Translations under genes and position numbers: made by a program
Shown here: positions 36,793-46,105 of the stretch, piece by piece
Numbering within the stretch: the stretch's first letter is position 1
Layout of the letters: every line of letters begins with the position of its first letter
Origin: Oscillospiraceae bacterium
GTDB lineage: Bacteria; Bacillota; Clostridia; Oscillospirales; Oscillospiraceae
Direction of reading: 5' to 3'
DNA length: 64,000 nt
Assembly (NCBI GenBank): GCA_902793285.1
Contig: CADBCV010000002.1
Coordinates: forward strand, 62,001-126,000
Notes under the pieces: generated by a model
Told to the model about the DNA's origin: nothing
What the model saw: only the letters and a program-made list of their open reading frames with translations
The model's database searches: none

Positions 36793-36858
36793 ATGAAGGT
36801 ATTTATATTCCGGCTGCCCCGGTTTCTGGCAAAAATCCTGCTCAGGCTCCGGGTATAA
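36793..36858 (+). CDS. spoVM: Stage V sporulation peptide SpoVM
   Basis: A 21-residue frame with GGAGAGG 4 nt before the ATG. Its sequence, MKVFIFRLPRFLAKILLRL and two more residues, aligns with B. subtilis SpoVM (26 residues, beginning MKFYTIKLPKFLGG): 'MK', four residues, 'LP-[KR]-FL' and a hydrophobic/basic amphipathic helix. SpoVM senses forespore membrane curvature and anchors SpoIVA at coat assembly. In Bacillus, spoVM sits downstream of prpC-prkC-rsgA as here. Identification is by motif plus position, so fairly strong despite the size. Confidence 0.8.
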   Translation: MKVFIFRLPRFLAKILLRLRV

Positions 36859-36913
36859 TAGGCTCGCGTGCCGTATATGCTGTACAGGGCGGGGAGCATG
36901 GCCGCCCCGCGGG

Positions 36914-36938
36914 ATCTCCATCTGCCGCTTATGGAGAT
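36914..36938. other. Short inverted repeat before the SPOCS gene
   Basis: Perfect 8-bp arms ATCTCCAT (36914-36921) and ATGGAGAT (36931-36938). It lies upstream of the ribosome site of the SPOCS-LysM gene; a G/C hairpin precedes it. Confidence 0.35.
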
Positions 36939-36980
36939 CATGAAAACGGTCAAGATTCGAGCGGCAGAATGGAGCTTTGC

Positions 36981-38471
36981 ATGGAAATCAGCTTTGAAAG
37001 CAGGGAGACCTCGGTTTACAGGGAGTACAGCCGCGAATCCAGGCGCGTCCAGGAGAGCGTGGAGTGCGTCGTCCCGGACACGGACGCGGACATGGAGAAG
37101 ATCGCCTCCGTGCAGAGCGCGGTCTTCCTCAAGAGCAAGGATCTGAGCGCGCGGGGCGTCCTCGTCACGGGGGAGCTCTCTGCCAGCGTCCTCTATATCC
37201 GGGACGGTCAGACGGGCCTCTCCTTCCTCCGGGTCAAAAAGCCCTTCTCCCTGGAGTTTGAAACCGACTGCCCGGAGTCTGAGACCCTCGCGCAGGTGAG
37301 TCTTCTGCTCCAGGGCTGCGATGTGCGCGCGGTGAATCCCCGCAAGATCGCGGTGTCCTTCGAGCTGGAGGGGGTGCTGCGCTGTTACCGGGCGGAGCGC
37401 CTGTGCGTGGAGGCATCCCTCCCGGAGGGGGCGCCGTGCCTGCATGTGAAAACGGAGGCGTATACGCTCACGCTGCCGAACGCGGTGTGTGAAAAGAGCG
37501 TCGCAATCAACGAACAGTTCATCTTCCCGCCCGAGAGCGCGCCCGAGCGGCTGGTGTCCGAAAAGGCGGAGATCCGCGTCACCGACAGCCAGCTCATCGG
37601 CAGCAAGATCATCGTGAAGGGCAGCGCCGTGATCGCGGTCACAGCCCTCACGGAGACGGGGGAGCTGCTCTCCTGCACGTTCTCCGCGCCCTTTTCCCAG
37701 ATCGTGGATGTCGGGGTCGACAGCATGAAGACCTGCACCGTAAAGCCGGAGATCACCGGCGCCTACCTGAACCTCATCGACACCATCAAGGGCGAAAAAG
37801 CCCTGGATGCGGAAGTGCACGCCGTCCTCCAGCTTCTGTGCTGCGACGAAACGGCGCTCACCTGCATCACGGATGTCTACAGCAATCTCTGCCCGGCGGA
37901 GCTGCAGCGCAGGACGGAGAGTTTTGAGCTTGCATCGGCCCCCGAGACGAGGTCCCTCCGCACTGAGGAGCGCGTCAGCCTCATGGAGACCTGCGCGGAG
38001 CTTCTGCAGACATTTGCCTCGCCGATCCGCCTCACGGCGCAGGGGGGCAGGCTCACAGCCGCTGTGAACCTCGATTTTCTCTACCGCACCGGGGACGGCC
38101 GGCTCTCCGCCGCGAGACGGACCATCGCCCTGGAGGAGGACGCCGGGAGCGACGCCCTGCGCATCGTGGGGGCGGGGCAAGTCGCGCTCAGCGTGAAGGC
38201 GGACGGGGAAAATGTGGACTGCGCGGTTGAGCTTGCGCTGGAGTGCGAAAGTCTCGACATCACGGTTCTCAATTTCGTGGGCGGCGTGATCCTGGATGAG
38301 GAGAAAGCCTATGTCCAGGAGAGCCTCCCGACCCTGACGCTTGTCAGGCGGGGCGGGGAGAGCCTCTGGTCCCTCGCCAAGAAATACCACTCGAGCGAGG
38401 AGAAGATCCTGGAGCTCAACGAGGAGGCCGAGACCACCACCCGTATGCTTCTGATCCCCAAATGCATATAA
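36981..38471 (+). CDS. SPOCS (DUF3794) repeats with C-terminal LysM
   Basis: 496 residues. Three SPOCS/DUF3794-type beta-rich repeats (about 30-125, 165-265, 330-430) with the family's 'VTGELSASVLYI' and 'VKGSAVIAVTAL' patterns, then a LysM domain (about 450-496, 'VRRGGESLWSLAKKYHSS'). This architecture is typical of Clostridia spore-envelope proteins related to SipL/SafA, which link the coat to cortex peptidoglycan. ATG 36981 with TGGAGC upstream is preferred to 36969. It lies right after spoVM. Confidence 0.85.
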   Translation: MEISFESRETSVYREYSRESRRVQESVECVVPDTDADMEKIASVQSAVFLKSKDLSARGVLVTGELSASVLYIRDGQTGLSFLRVKKPFSLEFETDCPESETLAQVSLLLQGCDVRAVNPRKIAVSFELEGVLRCYRAERLCVEASLPEGAPCLHVKTEAYTLTLPNAVCEKSVAINEQFIFPPESAPERLVSEKAEIRVTDSQLIGSKIIVKGSAVIAVTALTETGELLSCTFSAPFSQIVDVGVDSMKTCTVKPEITGAYLNLIDTIKGEKALDAEVHAVLQLLCCDETALTCITDVYSNLCPAELQRRTESFELASAPETRSLRTEERVSLMETCAELLQTFASPIRLTAQGGRLTAAVNLDFLYRTGDGRLSAARRTIALEEDAGSDALRIVGAGQVALSVKADGENVDCAVELALECESLDITVLNFVGGVILDEEKAYVQESLPTLTLVRRGGESLWSLAKKYHSSEEKILELNEEAETTTRMLLIPKCI

Positions 38472-38500
38472 AAAAACCGGCGCTCCGAAAGGAGCGCCGG
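38470..38500 (-). terminator. Terminator shared by convergent genes; best for the minus strand
   Basis: A perfect 10-bp stem (38477-38486 with 38491-38500) has a GAAA loop. On the minus strand it is followed by TTTTTTT, so it ends the nucleotidase mRNA; on the plus strand it has no T-tract. Confidence 0.75.
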
Positions 38501-38523
38501 CTGCTGTATCTGTATCAGAGGCT

Positions 38524-40194
38524 TCAGGGCTGTTCTTCGACGATGACGATTCTGCCCTGACCGGTGAGGCTCTCGTACTCAGGGCCGATCACGCCGCCGA
38601 GATTCTCGGTGATGTAGTCGATCAGGACCTGGTTGTCGAGCTTCACGCGCTCCTGGAGCAGGGGCGCGCCGGCAAACATGGTGAAGCCGTCGCCGGCGTC
38701 GAGGAGCATGTAGTCGTGGCTTGCGAGGGTGTAGGTCTTCTCAGGGTCGATGGGCTCCCCGCCGATGAGGACGTTCTTCACGCGCCGCTCGCCCTCGATG
38801 CCGACGAACATGCCGTGGTCGTCGCCCACGCAGGGGCTTTCGATGTAGCTGTGGATCTCATAGCTCAGGCCGGATACCTGCAGGAAGCCGCCGGTCTCGC
38901 CGGGCACGAAGCGGGAGCCCCACTCGAGCGCGTCGAGGATCTGCTGGCCGGTCACCTCGATGACGCACATGGCGTTGCCGAAGGGGTGGACGCTGAGGAT
39001 GTTGTTGCGGGTGATGTCGCCCGCGTTGATGCTCACGCGCACGCCGCCGCCGTTGACGAAGGCAACGTCAGCGCCGGACTGGAAGCGGTAGGCGTCGGCG
39101 CAGAGATCGCCGAGGTTGGTCTCGGCCCTGCGGACCATGCGGATGGGCTTGCCGTTTGCGTCGACGGCCTCGGGATCATAGATGGTGAGATCGACCATCG
39201 AGCTTGCCACGACCTCCTGCAGCTTCTCGTTGAGGGTGTCGGTCGCGGCGGAGACGGCCTTGGACATGTCGTTCTCAATGCCGAGGAGCTTGGGGGCGGC
39301 GTCCTTGTTGCCCCAGGTGTAGAGACCGGTGCTGATGGCGCCGTCGGCGGCGATTCTGCACCAGCCGATGCAGGCGAGCTTCGTGCCGCAGGCGGAGCGG
39401 AGGACATCCTCGCCGTTCTTGTTCTTCATGACGATCTGGTCGGTGTCATGGCTGTGGCCGTCGAGCAGGACGTCGATGCCGCTGGTGTTGGAGAGCACAT
39501 CGCCGTAGGTCCAGGGGTGGACCTCCTCCTCGTTGCCGAGGTGGGCCATCACGACCACGTTGTCGGCGCCCTCGGCGCGGGCGGCGTCAACGGCGCTCTG
39601 CAGGGCGTTGTAAACGGCCTCGCCGGTCTCGTCCTGGAGGAAGCCGTAGACATACTCGCCGTTTTCATCCTGGAAGTACTTGGGGGTGGAGGTGGTGAGC
39701 GTGCAGGGAGTGGTCACGCCGACGAAGGCGATCTTCCTGCCGCCGAGCTCGCGGATCACGTAGGGCTCGAAAACGAGCTCGCCCTTGTAGTTGAAGTTGC
39801 AGCTGATGTAGGGGAAGTCGGCCTTCTCGGCGAGGGAGAGGAAGTTCTCCATGCCGTAGTCGAATTCGTGGTTGCCGGGGATGGCCACGCTGTAGCCCAT
39901 CTGGTTCATGAGGTCAACCAGCGCCTCGCCCTTGGTCATGGTGCCGATCGGCTCGCCCTGGATGTTGTCGCCGTCGTCAACGAGGATGACGTCGTTGCCC
40001 TGGGCGATGAGATAGTCGCGCACCTGCTGCAGGCCGGCATAGCCGAAGCCCTGGTCGATGCCGCAGTGTACGTCGCTTGTGAAGAGGATCACCACGTCCT
40101 TCTCGCCCTCGGCGAACGCGCCGCAGCAGACAGAGCTCAGCAGCAGGACCGCGATCAGGAGCGTGCAGAGAAGACTTTTCCGTACAGTTTTCAT
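38524..40194 (-). CDS. Secreted 5'-nucleotidase/metallophosphatase
   Basis: 556 residues. A signal peptide (about 1-27: basic start, 'LLIAVLLLSSV', cleavage likely after 'AFA'). Calcineurin-type metallophosphatase domain about 30-290: 'TSDVHCGIDQ', 'DDGDNIQG', 'GNHEFDYG', 'MAHLG', 'DGHSHDT'. The 5'-nucleotidase C-terminal domain occupies about 320-510. It should dephosphorylate extracellular nucleotides (UshA/YfkN type). It has no membrane anchor or sorting motif that I can see. AGGGAGAA precedes the ATG at 40194. Confidence 0.9.
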   Translation of the reverse strand: MKTVRKSLLCTLLIAVLLLSSVCCGAFAEGEKDVVILFTSDVHCGIDQGFGYAGLQQVRDYLIAQGNDVILVDDGDNIQGEPIGTMTKGEALVDLMNQMGYSVAIPGNHEFDYGMENFLSLAEKADFPYISCNFNYKGELVFEPYVIRELGGRKIAFVGVTTPCTLTTSTPKYFQDENGEYVYGFLQDETGEAVYNALQSAVDAARAEGADNVVVMAHLGNEEEVHPWTYGDVLSNTSGIDVLLDGHSHDTDQIVMKNKNGEDVLRSACGTKLACIGWCRIAADGAISTGLYTWGNKDAAPKLLGIENDMSKAVSAATDTLNEKLQEVVASSMVDLTIYDPEAVDANGKPIRMVRRAETNLGDLCADAYRFQSGADVAFVNGGGVRVSINAGDITRNNILSVHPFGNAMCVIEVTGQQILDALEWGSRFVPGETGGFLQVSGLSYEIHSYIESPCVGDDHGMFVGIEGERRVKNVLIGGEPIDPEKTYTLASHDYMLLDAGDGFTMFAGAPLLQERVKLDNQVLIDYITENLGGVIGPEYESLTGQGRIVIVEEQP

Positions 40195-40306
40195 AGGATT
40201 CTCCCTTCCATAAAAGTATTGTGTGCTGTGCATTTCACACTGTCAACAGCATACCACAGAAGTGCCCGGAATACCAGAGCTATTTATCCCGGAACTGGAA
40301 AAAACC

Positions 40307-40335
40307 TTGCACCATGCCATGTGATTTGGTACACT
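40307..40335 (+). promoter_or_regulatory. Sigma-A promoter of the epimerase-like gene
   Basis: TTGCAC (40307-40312), 17 bp, TACACT (40330-40335). Confidence 0.5.
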
Positions 40336-40368
40336 GATATAAAGTAAAAAGAAAGGACCGTGATCGTT

Positions 40369-41244
40369 ATGCATGTCCTGGAAAATGCCTGTCTCAAAGT
40401 GAGCGTCGCCGACAAGGGGGCCGAGCTCTGCTCTGTCCTGGATAAAGAGAATGGGGCCGAGCGCCTCTGGTGGGCGGACCCCGCGATCTGGAACCGGCAC
40501 GCGCCGATCCTCTTCCCCTTCGTGGGAAAGGTGACAGAGGGAAAATACCGCGTCGGGGGGCGGGAGTACCCCATGAAGACCCAGCACGGCTTTGCCCGCG
40601 ACATGGACTTTGCCTGCCTGGAGGAGACGCCCTGCTCCGTCACGCAGCGCCTTGACGCCACACGGGAGACCCGCGCCATCTACCCCTTTGACTTCGGCCT
40701 CCGCATTACCCACAGCCTGGACGCGGGCGATCCGCGCCGCCTTCACATCACCTGGACCGTGGAGAACAACGGGGCGGGGGAGATGTTCTATGCCATCGGC
40801 GGGCACCCCGGCTTTCTGATGCCGAAGGGCGCGCGGAAGGAGGACTGCTTCGTCTTCTTCCCGGGGCACGGCACGCTCAGCTACTTCAGCGCGGACCCCG
40901 CGGGCTTTGCTCTCCCCAAAGCGACGCACGAGCTCCGGCTTGAGGACGGCTTCACCCCGTATCTTGCGGACATGCCCGATACCTGGATCTTTGAAAACCG
41001 GGGCATCGACGCGGTCGGCATCGCGGGGCCGGACCGCAGGCCCTATGTGACGCTAAACTGCCCCGGCTTTCCGATGCTCGCGGTCTGGGCAAATCCCCGG
41101 GGGCCCTACATCTGCCTTGAGCCCTGGTTCGGCCGGACGGACGACGCGGGCTTTGCCGGCACCCTCGCGGAGAAGCCCGGCATGGAAAGGCTGGGCCCCG
41201 GAGCGGAGCGCACCATCGCCTATTCCATCGACTTTCACGCCTGA
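40369..41244 (+). CDS. Aldose 1-epimerase family protein
   Basis: 291 residues. A galactose mutarotase-like fold is suggested by 'GKYRVGGREYPMKTQHGFAR' (in two parts), 'YAIGGHPGF' with its histidine, and 'LEPWFGRTDDA' near the end. The family interconverts alpha and beta anomers or hexose-6-phosphates. AAAGGA lies 11 nt before the ATG; a GTG at 40360 is possible but too close to it. Ungrouped neighbours give no pathway. Confidence 0.85.
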   Translation: MHVLENACLKVSVADKGAELCSVLDKENGAERLWWADPAIWNRHAPILFPFVGKVTEGKYRVGGREYPMKTQHGFARDMDFACLEETPCSVTQRLDATRETRAIYPFDFGLRITHSLDAGDPRRLHITWTVENNGAGEMFYAIGGHPGFLMPKGARKEDCFVFFPGHGTLSYFSADPAGFALPKATHELRLEDGFTPYLADMPDTWIFENRGIDAVGIAGPDRRPYVTLNCPGFPMLAVWANPRGPYICLEPWFGRTDDAGFAGTLAEKPGMERLGPGAERTIAYSIDFHA

Positions 41245-41264
41245 GCTGCGGGCAGCGCGTGCGC

Positions 41265-41294
41265 TTGACGCGGCGCAGAGCCCCGTGATAGAAT
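41265..41294 (+). promoter_or_regulatory. Sigma-A-like promoter of DUF554 gene
   Basis: TTGACG (41265-41270), 18 bp, TAGAAT (41289-41294). Confidence 0.5.
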
Positions 41295-41329
41295 CAGGCG
41301 TCAAAAAGCGAGCGAAAGGACTGGTCTGC

Positions 41330-42004
41330 GTGATCGGTACATTGGTAAACGTGGGCGCCATCGTCCTCGGCAGTCTCCTCGGCGGGACCTTCCGGAAGGT
41401 GATGAGCGAGAAGTTGAGCGCCGCCCTCATGAACGCGATGGGTCTTGCGGCCTTCGGTCTCGGCCTCAACGCCGTGGTGCAGAACATGCCGAAGAGCAAA
41501 TACCCCGTGCTCTTTATCGTGAGTCTCGCCCTGGGCTGCCTCGCGGGGACGCTTTTGGATCTCGACCGCCGCGTGACGGCGCTGACCTCCCGCCGCGACA
41601 AAAGCGGCAATCTCGGCCAGGGGATCATCACGGGCTGCCTCATCTTCTGCGTGGGCACGCTCTCCATCCTCGGCCCGGTGCAGAGCGCGCTCTACGGCGA
41701 CCACACCTATCTCTTCACAAACGCCTCCCTGGACCTTGTGACCTCCATGGTCCTCGGGGCGACCTACGGGGTCGGCATGGCCCTCGCCGCCGTGGTGCTG
41801 CTTCTCTGGCAGGGGAGCATTTATCTGCTCACGCTGCTCCTCGGCGGCTTTATCAGCGAGGTCATGATGACGGAGATCTCCATTGTGGGCGGCTTTCTGA
41901 TTGCCATGTCGGGCCTTTCCATCATGAAGCTCAAAAACTTCCAGACGCTCAATTATCTCCCGGCCCTCCTCGTCCCGATCCTCTGGTGCGCGTTCTTCGG
42001 ATAG
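41330..42004 (+). CDS. DUF554 membrane protein
   Basis: 224 residues with six or so hydrophobic helices. 'IGTLVNVGAIVLGSLLGG' at the N-terminus and 'IITGCLIFCVGTLSILG' are conserved DUF554 segments. The family's function is not established; it is a YdfK-type membrane protein, presumed transporter. The GTG at 41330 follows AAAGGA; a longer open frame upstream lacks support. It overlaps no gene; the AraC gene starts 10 nt later. Confidence 0.85.
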   Translation: MIGTLVNVGAIVLGSLLGGTFRKVMSEKLSAALMNAMGLAAFGLGLNAVVQNMPKSKYPVLFIVSLALGCLAGTLLDLDRRVTALTSRRDKSGNLGQGIITGCLIFCVGTLSILGPVQSALYGDHTYLFTNASLDLVTSMVLGATYGVGMALAAVVLLLWQGSIYLLTLLLGGFISEVMMTEISIVGGFLIAMSGLSIMKLKNFQTLNYLPALLVPILWCAFFG

Positions 42005-42013
42005 GGGGGAGCC

Positions 42014-42967
42014 ATGCAGCAGTCCATACTCGATAAGCTCTCCGCCGTCACGGGGGAGGAGCGGGAGATCCTCAGCGGCAGGATGGACATAGACCGCAGC
42101 CTCTACATGGACGGCAGCCGCGACGTCATCAGCGGGGAGAAGCTGCTCGAAAAGGGAAAGCTCCTCGCCATCCGGCCCCACACCCGCTTTGTCGCCTTTC
42201 CCGAGCATACCCACGACTATGTGGAGATGGTCTACATGTGTACGGGTCAGACGCGCCACACCGTAAACGGGACCCCCGTCCTCCTGCAAAGGGGGGAGCT
42301 TTTGATGCTCGGCCAGAACGCGCGCCAGTCGATCGAGGCGGCGGGGGAGGGGGATCTCGCGGTGAACTTCATCGTGCGCCCGGCCTTCTTCTCCGGCACG
42401 CTCCCCTTCCTCGGGGAGGAGGAGACGCCCCTGCGCCGCTTTCTCGTGAGCTGCCTGACCGGGGAGAACGAGACGGGGTATCTGCTCTTTCACGTGGCGG
42501 ACATCCTCCCGATCCAGAATCTCATCGAAAATCTCCTCTACACCCTCCTGGAGAACGCCCCCAACAAGCGCGGCATTCTGCAGATGACCATGGGCCTTCT
42601 CTTCGCCCAGCTTGTAAACCACACCCAGGTCCTTCAGTTTGGGACGCAGGAACAGAACGCCGTCGTCTCCGTCCTGCGCTATCTCGAGGAGCACTACCGG
42701 GACGGAAGTCTCACGGACATCGCGGGGCGGCTCCACTATGAGCTGCCGTCTCTCTCCCGCCTGATCCGGCAGAAGACCGGCAGGACCTACACAGAGCTCC
42801 TGCAGGAAAAACGGCTCAGCCAGGCGGCCTGGCTTCTGCGCAACACCGACCGCAAGGTGGACGAGATCGCAAACGCCGTCGGCTATGAGAACATCAGCTA
42901 TTTTCACAGGCTCTTTTCGGCCCGCTTCGGCCTCTCCCCGAGAAGATACCGCGTGACGAAGCCATGA
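42014..42967 (+). CDS. AraC-family transcriptional regulator
   Basis: 317 residues. An N-terminal cupin-type sensor ('FPEHTHDYVEMVYMCTG' near 59-75) and C-terminal double HTH (about 215-315: 'SLTDIAGRLHYELPSLSRLI' and 'KVDEIANAVGYENISYFHRL'). The ligand is probably a sugar or small molecule. GGGGGGA precedes the ATG. Confidence 0.9.
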   Translation: MQQSILDKLSAVTGEEREILSGRMDIDRSLYMDGSRDVISGEKLLEKGKLLAIRPHTRFVAFPEHTHDYVEMVYMCTGQTRHTVNGTPVLLQRGELLMLGQNARQSIEAAGEGDLAVNFIVRPAFFSGTLPFLGEEETPLRRFLVSCLTGENETGYLLFHVADILPIQNLIENLLYTLLENAPNKRGILQMTMGLLFAQLVNHTQVLQFGTQEQNAVVSVLRYLEEHYRDGSLTDIAGRLHYELPSLSRLIRQKTGRTYTELLQEKRLSQAAWLLRNTDRKVDEIANAVGYENISYFHRLFSARFGLSPRRYRVTKP

Positions 42968-43036
42968 AGGCCCCTCCATCCCTGCGCGGGAAAAAGACCT
43001 GCTCCGCCGGCTTTTTTCGCAGCCCCGGTTTTTTAG

Positions 43037-43065
43037 TGGAAAAGCCCGCGGGGACGGTGTATAAT
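43037..43065 (+). promoter_or_regulatory. Sigma-A promoter of the proCBA operon
   Basis: TGGAAA (43037-43042), 17 bp, perfect TATAAT (43060-43065), 33 nt before proC. Confidence 0.6.
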
Positions 43066-43097
43066 AGAGCCAAATCAAAAGAAAGCGGGCGATAGCA

Positions 43098-43865
43098 TTG
43101 AAAATCGCATTCATCGGCACCGGCAATATGGGTGGGGCCCTGGCACGGGCCGCGTCGAGAGAGCGGGAAAACCGCCTCTATCTCGTGAACCGCCACCCCG
43201 AGAAGGCGGAAATGCTCTGCCGGGAGATCGGGGGAGAGGTCACGGACTGCGCCGCCGCCGTGCGGGAGGCGGAGCTCATTTTCCTCGGCGTCAAGCCCCA
43301 TGTCCTGCCGGAGCTCTGCGCCGCGCTGCGCCCGATGCTGGAGGAGAAGGACACGCCCTTTGCGCTCGTGTCCATGGCGGCGGGCGTCCCGATCGCGCGC
43401 CTCCGGGAGCTCCTCGGCGAGCGGCCCATCATCCGCATTATGCCGAACACCCCCGTCGCGGTGGGGGAGGGCATGATCCTCTACACCGGGGACGCCCCGG
43501 CGCACATGGACGCCTTCCTGCACGCCATGCGCCACGCCGGGCGCTTTCTCCCGGTGGAGGAGCGGCTTATGGACGCGGGGATGGCGGTCTCCGGTTGCGG
43601 GCCCGCGTTTGTGGACCTCTTTGTCGAAGCGCTCGCGGACGCCGGGGTCGCCTCGGGCCTTGCGCGAAAGGACGCCCTGACGCTCGCCGCGCAGATGGTC
43701 CTGGGCTCTGCAAAACTCATCCTCGAGACCGGCAAACACCCCGGGGAGCTCAAGGACGCGGTCTGCTCCCCCGGCGGCACCACCATCCAGGGCGTGCGCA
43801 AGCTGGAGGAAAAGGGCTTTCGCTCCGCAGTCATCGAGGCCGTCATCGCCGCGCGCGACGCATAA
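43098..43865 (+). CDS. proC: Pyrroline-5-carboxylate reductase
   Basis: 255 residues. The Rossmann motif 'IGTGNMGGAL' at 5-14, 'MPNTPVAVGEG' near 115 and C-terminal 'VCSPGGTTIQGVRKLEEKG' are diagnostic. It performs the last step of proline synthesis. The start codon is TTG with a weak ribosome site; no upstream ATG gives a better N-terminus. Confidence 0.94.
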   Translation: MKIAFIGTGNMGGALARAASRERENRLYLVNRHPEKAEMLCREIGGEVTDCAAAVREAELIFLGVKPHVLPELCAALRPMLEEKDTPFALVSMAAGVPIARLRELLGERPIIRIMPNTPVAVGEGMILYTGDAPAHMDAFLHAMRHAGRFLPVEERLMDAGMAVSGCGPAFVDLFVEALADAGVASGLARKDALTLAAQMVLGSAKLILETGKHPGELKDAVCSPGGTTIQGVRKLEEKGFRSAVIEAVIAARDA

Positions 43866-43891
43866 GACCCACAGAACAAGGAGGCGGCATT

Positions 43892-44668
43892 TTGAGAATC
43901 GTAGTGAAGGTGGGCACATCCACCCTGACGCACCCCACGGGCCACATGGACATCCGGCATGTGGAGACCCTCTGCAAGGTACTGAGCGATATTAAAAACG
44001 CGGGGCATGAAATCGTCCTCGTCTCCTCCGGCGCCATCGGCATGGGCGTCGGCAAGCTCAACCTGCGGCAGCGCCCGACCGACATGGCGACCAAGCAGGC
44101 CGCCGCCGCGGTCGGCCAGTGCGAGCTCATGTATGTCTATGACAGGCTCTTCGGCACCTATAACCACACCATCGCCCAGATCCTGCTCACGGGGGAGGAC
44201 CTGCGCGATCCGGAGCGGCACCGCAATTTCTCCAACACGGTCAGCCGCCTGCTCGAGCTCGGCATCCTCCCGGTCATCAACGAGAACGACACCGTCTCCA
44301 CCGTGGAGATCGCCGTGGGGGATAACGACACGCTCGGCGCGCTCGTCGCGGTGAGCGTCGGGGCCGACGTGCTGATGATCCTCTCGGATATCGAGGGGCT
44401 CTATACCGCTGACCCGCGCCGCGAGAAGACGGCGACGCTCATCTCCGAGGTGCGGGAGATCACCCCCCAAATGCGCGAGAGCGCAGGCGGCGGCGGGACG
44501 GCTCTCTCCACCGGCGGCATGGCGACGAAGCTCACCGCCGCCAAAATCTGCATGGACGCCGGCACCGACATGTTCATCTTAAACGGCGCAAAGCCGCTTC
44601 TCATTTACGAGGCCCTCGAAGGAAAGCCCGTCGGCACAAAATTTATCGGGAGGTGCGATACACCGTGA
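43892..44668 (+). CDS. proB: Glutamate 5-kinase
   Basis: 258 residues. '[18 protein letters not shown]', '[10 protein letters not shown]' and 'NENDTVST' are family motifs; the PUA domain present in some ProB is absent. The start is TTG at 43892, with AAGGAGG 7 nt upstream. It phosphorylates glutamate for proline synthesis. It overlaps proA by 4 nt (GTGA). Confidence 0.94.
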   Translation: MRIVVKVGTSTLTHPTGHMDIRHVETLCKVLSDIKNAGHEIVLVSSGAIGMGVGKLNLRQRPTDMATKQAAAAVGQCELMYVYDRLFGTYNHTIAQILLTGEDLRDPERHRNFSNTVSRLLELGILPVINENDTVSTVEIAVGDNDTLGALVAVSVGADVLMILSDIEGLYTADPRREKTATLISEVREITPQMRESAGGGGTALSTGGMATKLTAAKICMDAGTDMFILNGAKPLLIYEALEGKPVGTKFIGRCDTP

Positions 44669-45921
44669 AAACGACCCATGAAATCCTGCTTGAGACAAAG
44701 CGCGCCCTGCCGCTTCTCACAGCGTCGCGGGAGCGGAAAAACGCGGCCCTGCTCGCCATCGCGGACAGACTTACCGCGGAGCGGGAGGAGATCCTGCGCG
44801 CGAACCGCCTGGACGTGGAGGGGGCGCGCGACCGCTACGGCGAGGTGATGATGGACCGCCTCACCCTGACGCCTGAGCGCATCGAGGCCATGGCCCGGGG
44901 CGTGCGCGAGGTGGCCGCCCTCCCGGACCCGGAGGGGCGCGTGCTGCGCCGCGTGGTGCGGCCGAACGGCCTTGTCATCGAGAAGACCTCCGTCCCCCTC
45001 GGCGTCGTCGCCATTATCTATGAGAGCCGCCCGAACGTCACCTCGGACGCCGCGGTGCTCGCCCTCAAATCCGGCAACGCCGTGATCCTGCGCGGCGGGC
45101 GCGAGGCTTACCGCTCCAACGCCGCCATCGTCGCCGCCATCCGCCGCGGACTTGAGGACGCGGGGCTCCCGGCCGCCCTCGTGGGCTTTATCGAGGATAC
45201 CTCCCACGCGAGCGCGGACGAACTGATGCAGGCCGTGGGCTATGTGGATCTGCTCATCCCCCGGGGCGGCGCGGGCCTCATCCGCCGCTGCACCGAAAAC
45301 GCCAAGGTCCCCTGCATCCAGACCGGCACCGGCATCTGCCACATCTTTGTGGATGCCACGGCAGATCAGGACAAGGCCCTCGGCATCATCGAGAACGCGA
45401 AGGCGAGCCGCCCCTCCGTCTGCAACGCGGAGGAGGTCCTGCTTGTCCACCGGGATATCGCCGCGCAATTTCTCCCAAAACTCCACAGCCGCCTCACGAC
45501 GGAGCGGCTTGCGCGGGGCCTTGTCCCCGTGGAGCTCCGCCTGGACCCCGCCGCGGCTTCGATCATCCCCGGCAAGAGCGCGGGGGAGCGGGACTTCGAC
45601 ACGGAGTTTCTGGACTACATCCTCGCCGTCGCGGTGGTGGACGATGTGGACGCCGCCATCCGGCACATCGCGCAGCACTCCACCGGCCACAGCGAGGCGA
45701 TCCTCACCGAATCGGACGAGAGCGCCGAGAAGTTCACAAGACTGGTGGACGCCTCCAGCGTCTATGTCAACGCCTCCACCCGCTTCACGGACGGCGGGGA
45801 GTTCGGGCTTGGCTGCGAGATGGGCATCTCCACCCAGAAGCTCCACGCCCGCGGCCCCATGGGTCTCGAGGAGCTCAACAGCTACAAATACATCATCCGC
45901 GGCAACGGCCAGACGCGGTGA
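44665..45921 (+). CDS. proA: Glutamate-5-semialdehyde dehydrogenase (gamma-glutamyl phosphate reductase)
   Basis: 418 residues. The active-site cysteine lies in '[12 protein letters not shown]' near 254; '[18 protein letters not shown]' is the ProA signature. It reduces gamma-glutamyl phosphate. The start is GTG at 44665 overlapping proB's stop; another in-frame GTG at 44653 overlaps the ribosome site and is less likely. It is followed by a strong terminator and the proline tRNA. Confidence 0.95.
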   Translation: MKTTHEILLETKRALPLLTASRERKNAALLAIADRLTAEREEILRANRLDVEGARDRYGEVMMDRLTLTPERIEAMARGVREVAALPDPEGRVLRRVVRPNGLVIEKTSVPLGVVAIIYESRPNVTSDAAVLALKSGNAVILRGGREAYRSNAAIVAAIRRGLEDAGLPAALVGFIEDTSHASADELMQAVGYVDLLIPRGGAGLIRRCTENAKVPCIQTGTGICHIFVDATADQDKALGIIENAKASRPSVCNAEEVLLVHRDIAAQFLPKLHSRLTTERLARGLVPVELRLDPAAASIIPGKSAGERDFDTEFLDYILAVAVVDDVDAAIRHIAQHSTGHSEAILTESDESAEKFTRLVDASSVYVNASTRFTDGGEFGLGCEMGISTQKLHARGPMGLEELNSYKYIIRGNGQTR

Positions 45922-45925
45922 TAAG

Positions 45926-45963
45926 AATCTTCCGTGCGGTATATTCTGCACGGAAGATTTTTC
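45926..45963 (+). terminator. Rho-independent terminator of proCBA
   Basis: A perfect 12-bp stem (45926-45937 with 45948-45959), then TTTT. Confidence 0.85.
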
Positions 45964-45992
45964 TTGACAAGCGGCACAAGAGTTATTATAAT
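45964..45992 (+). promoter_or_regulatory. Consensus promoter of tRNA-Pro
   Basis: Perfect TTGACA (45964-45969), 17 bp, perfect TATAAT (45987-45992), 33 nt before the tRNA. Confidence 0.85.
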
Positions 45993-46024
45993 ATAAAAGC
46001 TGTCCAGAGTGGCAGCGCTTTGAT

Positions 46025-46100
46025 CGGGGTGTAGCGCAGATGGTAGCGCGCTTGGTTCGGGACCAAGAGGCCCGGGGTTCAAATCCCCGCACTCCGACCA
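46025..46100 (+). tRNA. tRNA-Pro, anticodon CGG
   Basis: 76 nt with encoded CCA. The anticodon arm pairs CTTGG with CCAAG around loop TTCGGGA (anticodon CGG); the T arm pairs CGGGG with CCCCG. The acceptor has a G-T pair (CGGGGTG with CACTCCG). The 3' 45 nt (46056-46100) serve as the attachment core of the integrated element, whose insertion leaves this tRNA complete. Confidence 0.95.
46056..46100 (+). repeat. attL core (tRNA 3' end)
   Basis: 45 bp identical to 62023-62067; runs from the anticodon loop to the CCA of the tRNA. The bases outside the repeat differ on both sides (G/A before, A/G after). Confidence 0.9.
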
Positions 46101-46105
46101 ACTTT

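Noticed and set aside
38716..40347. 543-codon frame opposite the 5'-nucleotidase
   Set aside because: Low-complexity Val/Ala/Gly/Asp shadow; no ribosome site.
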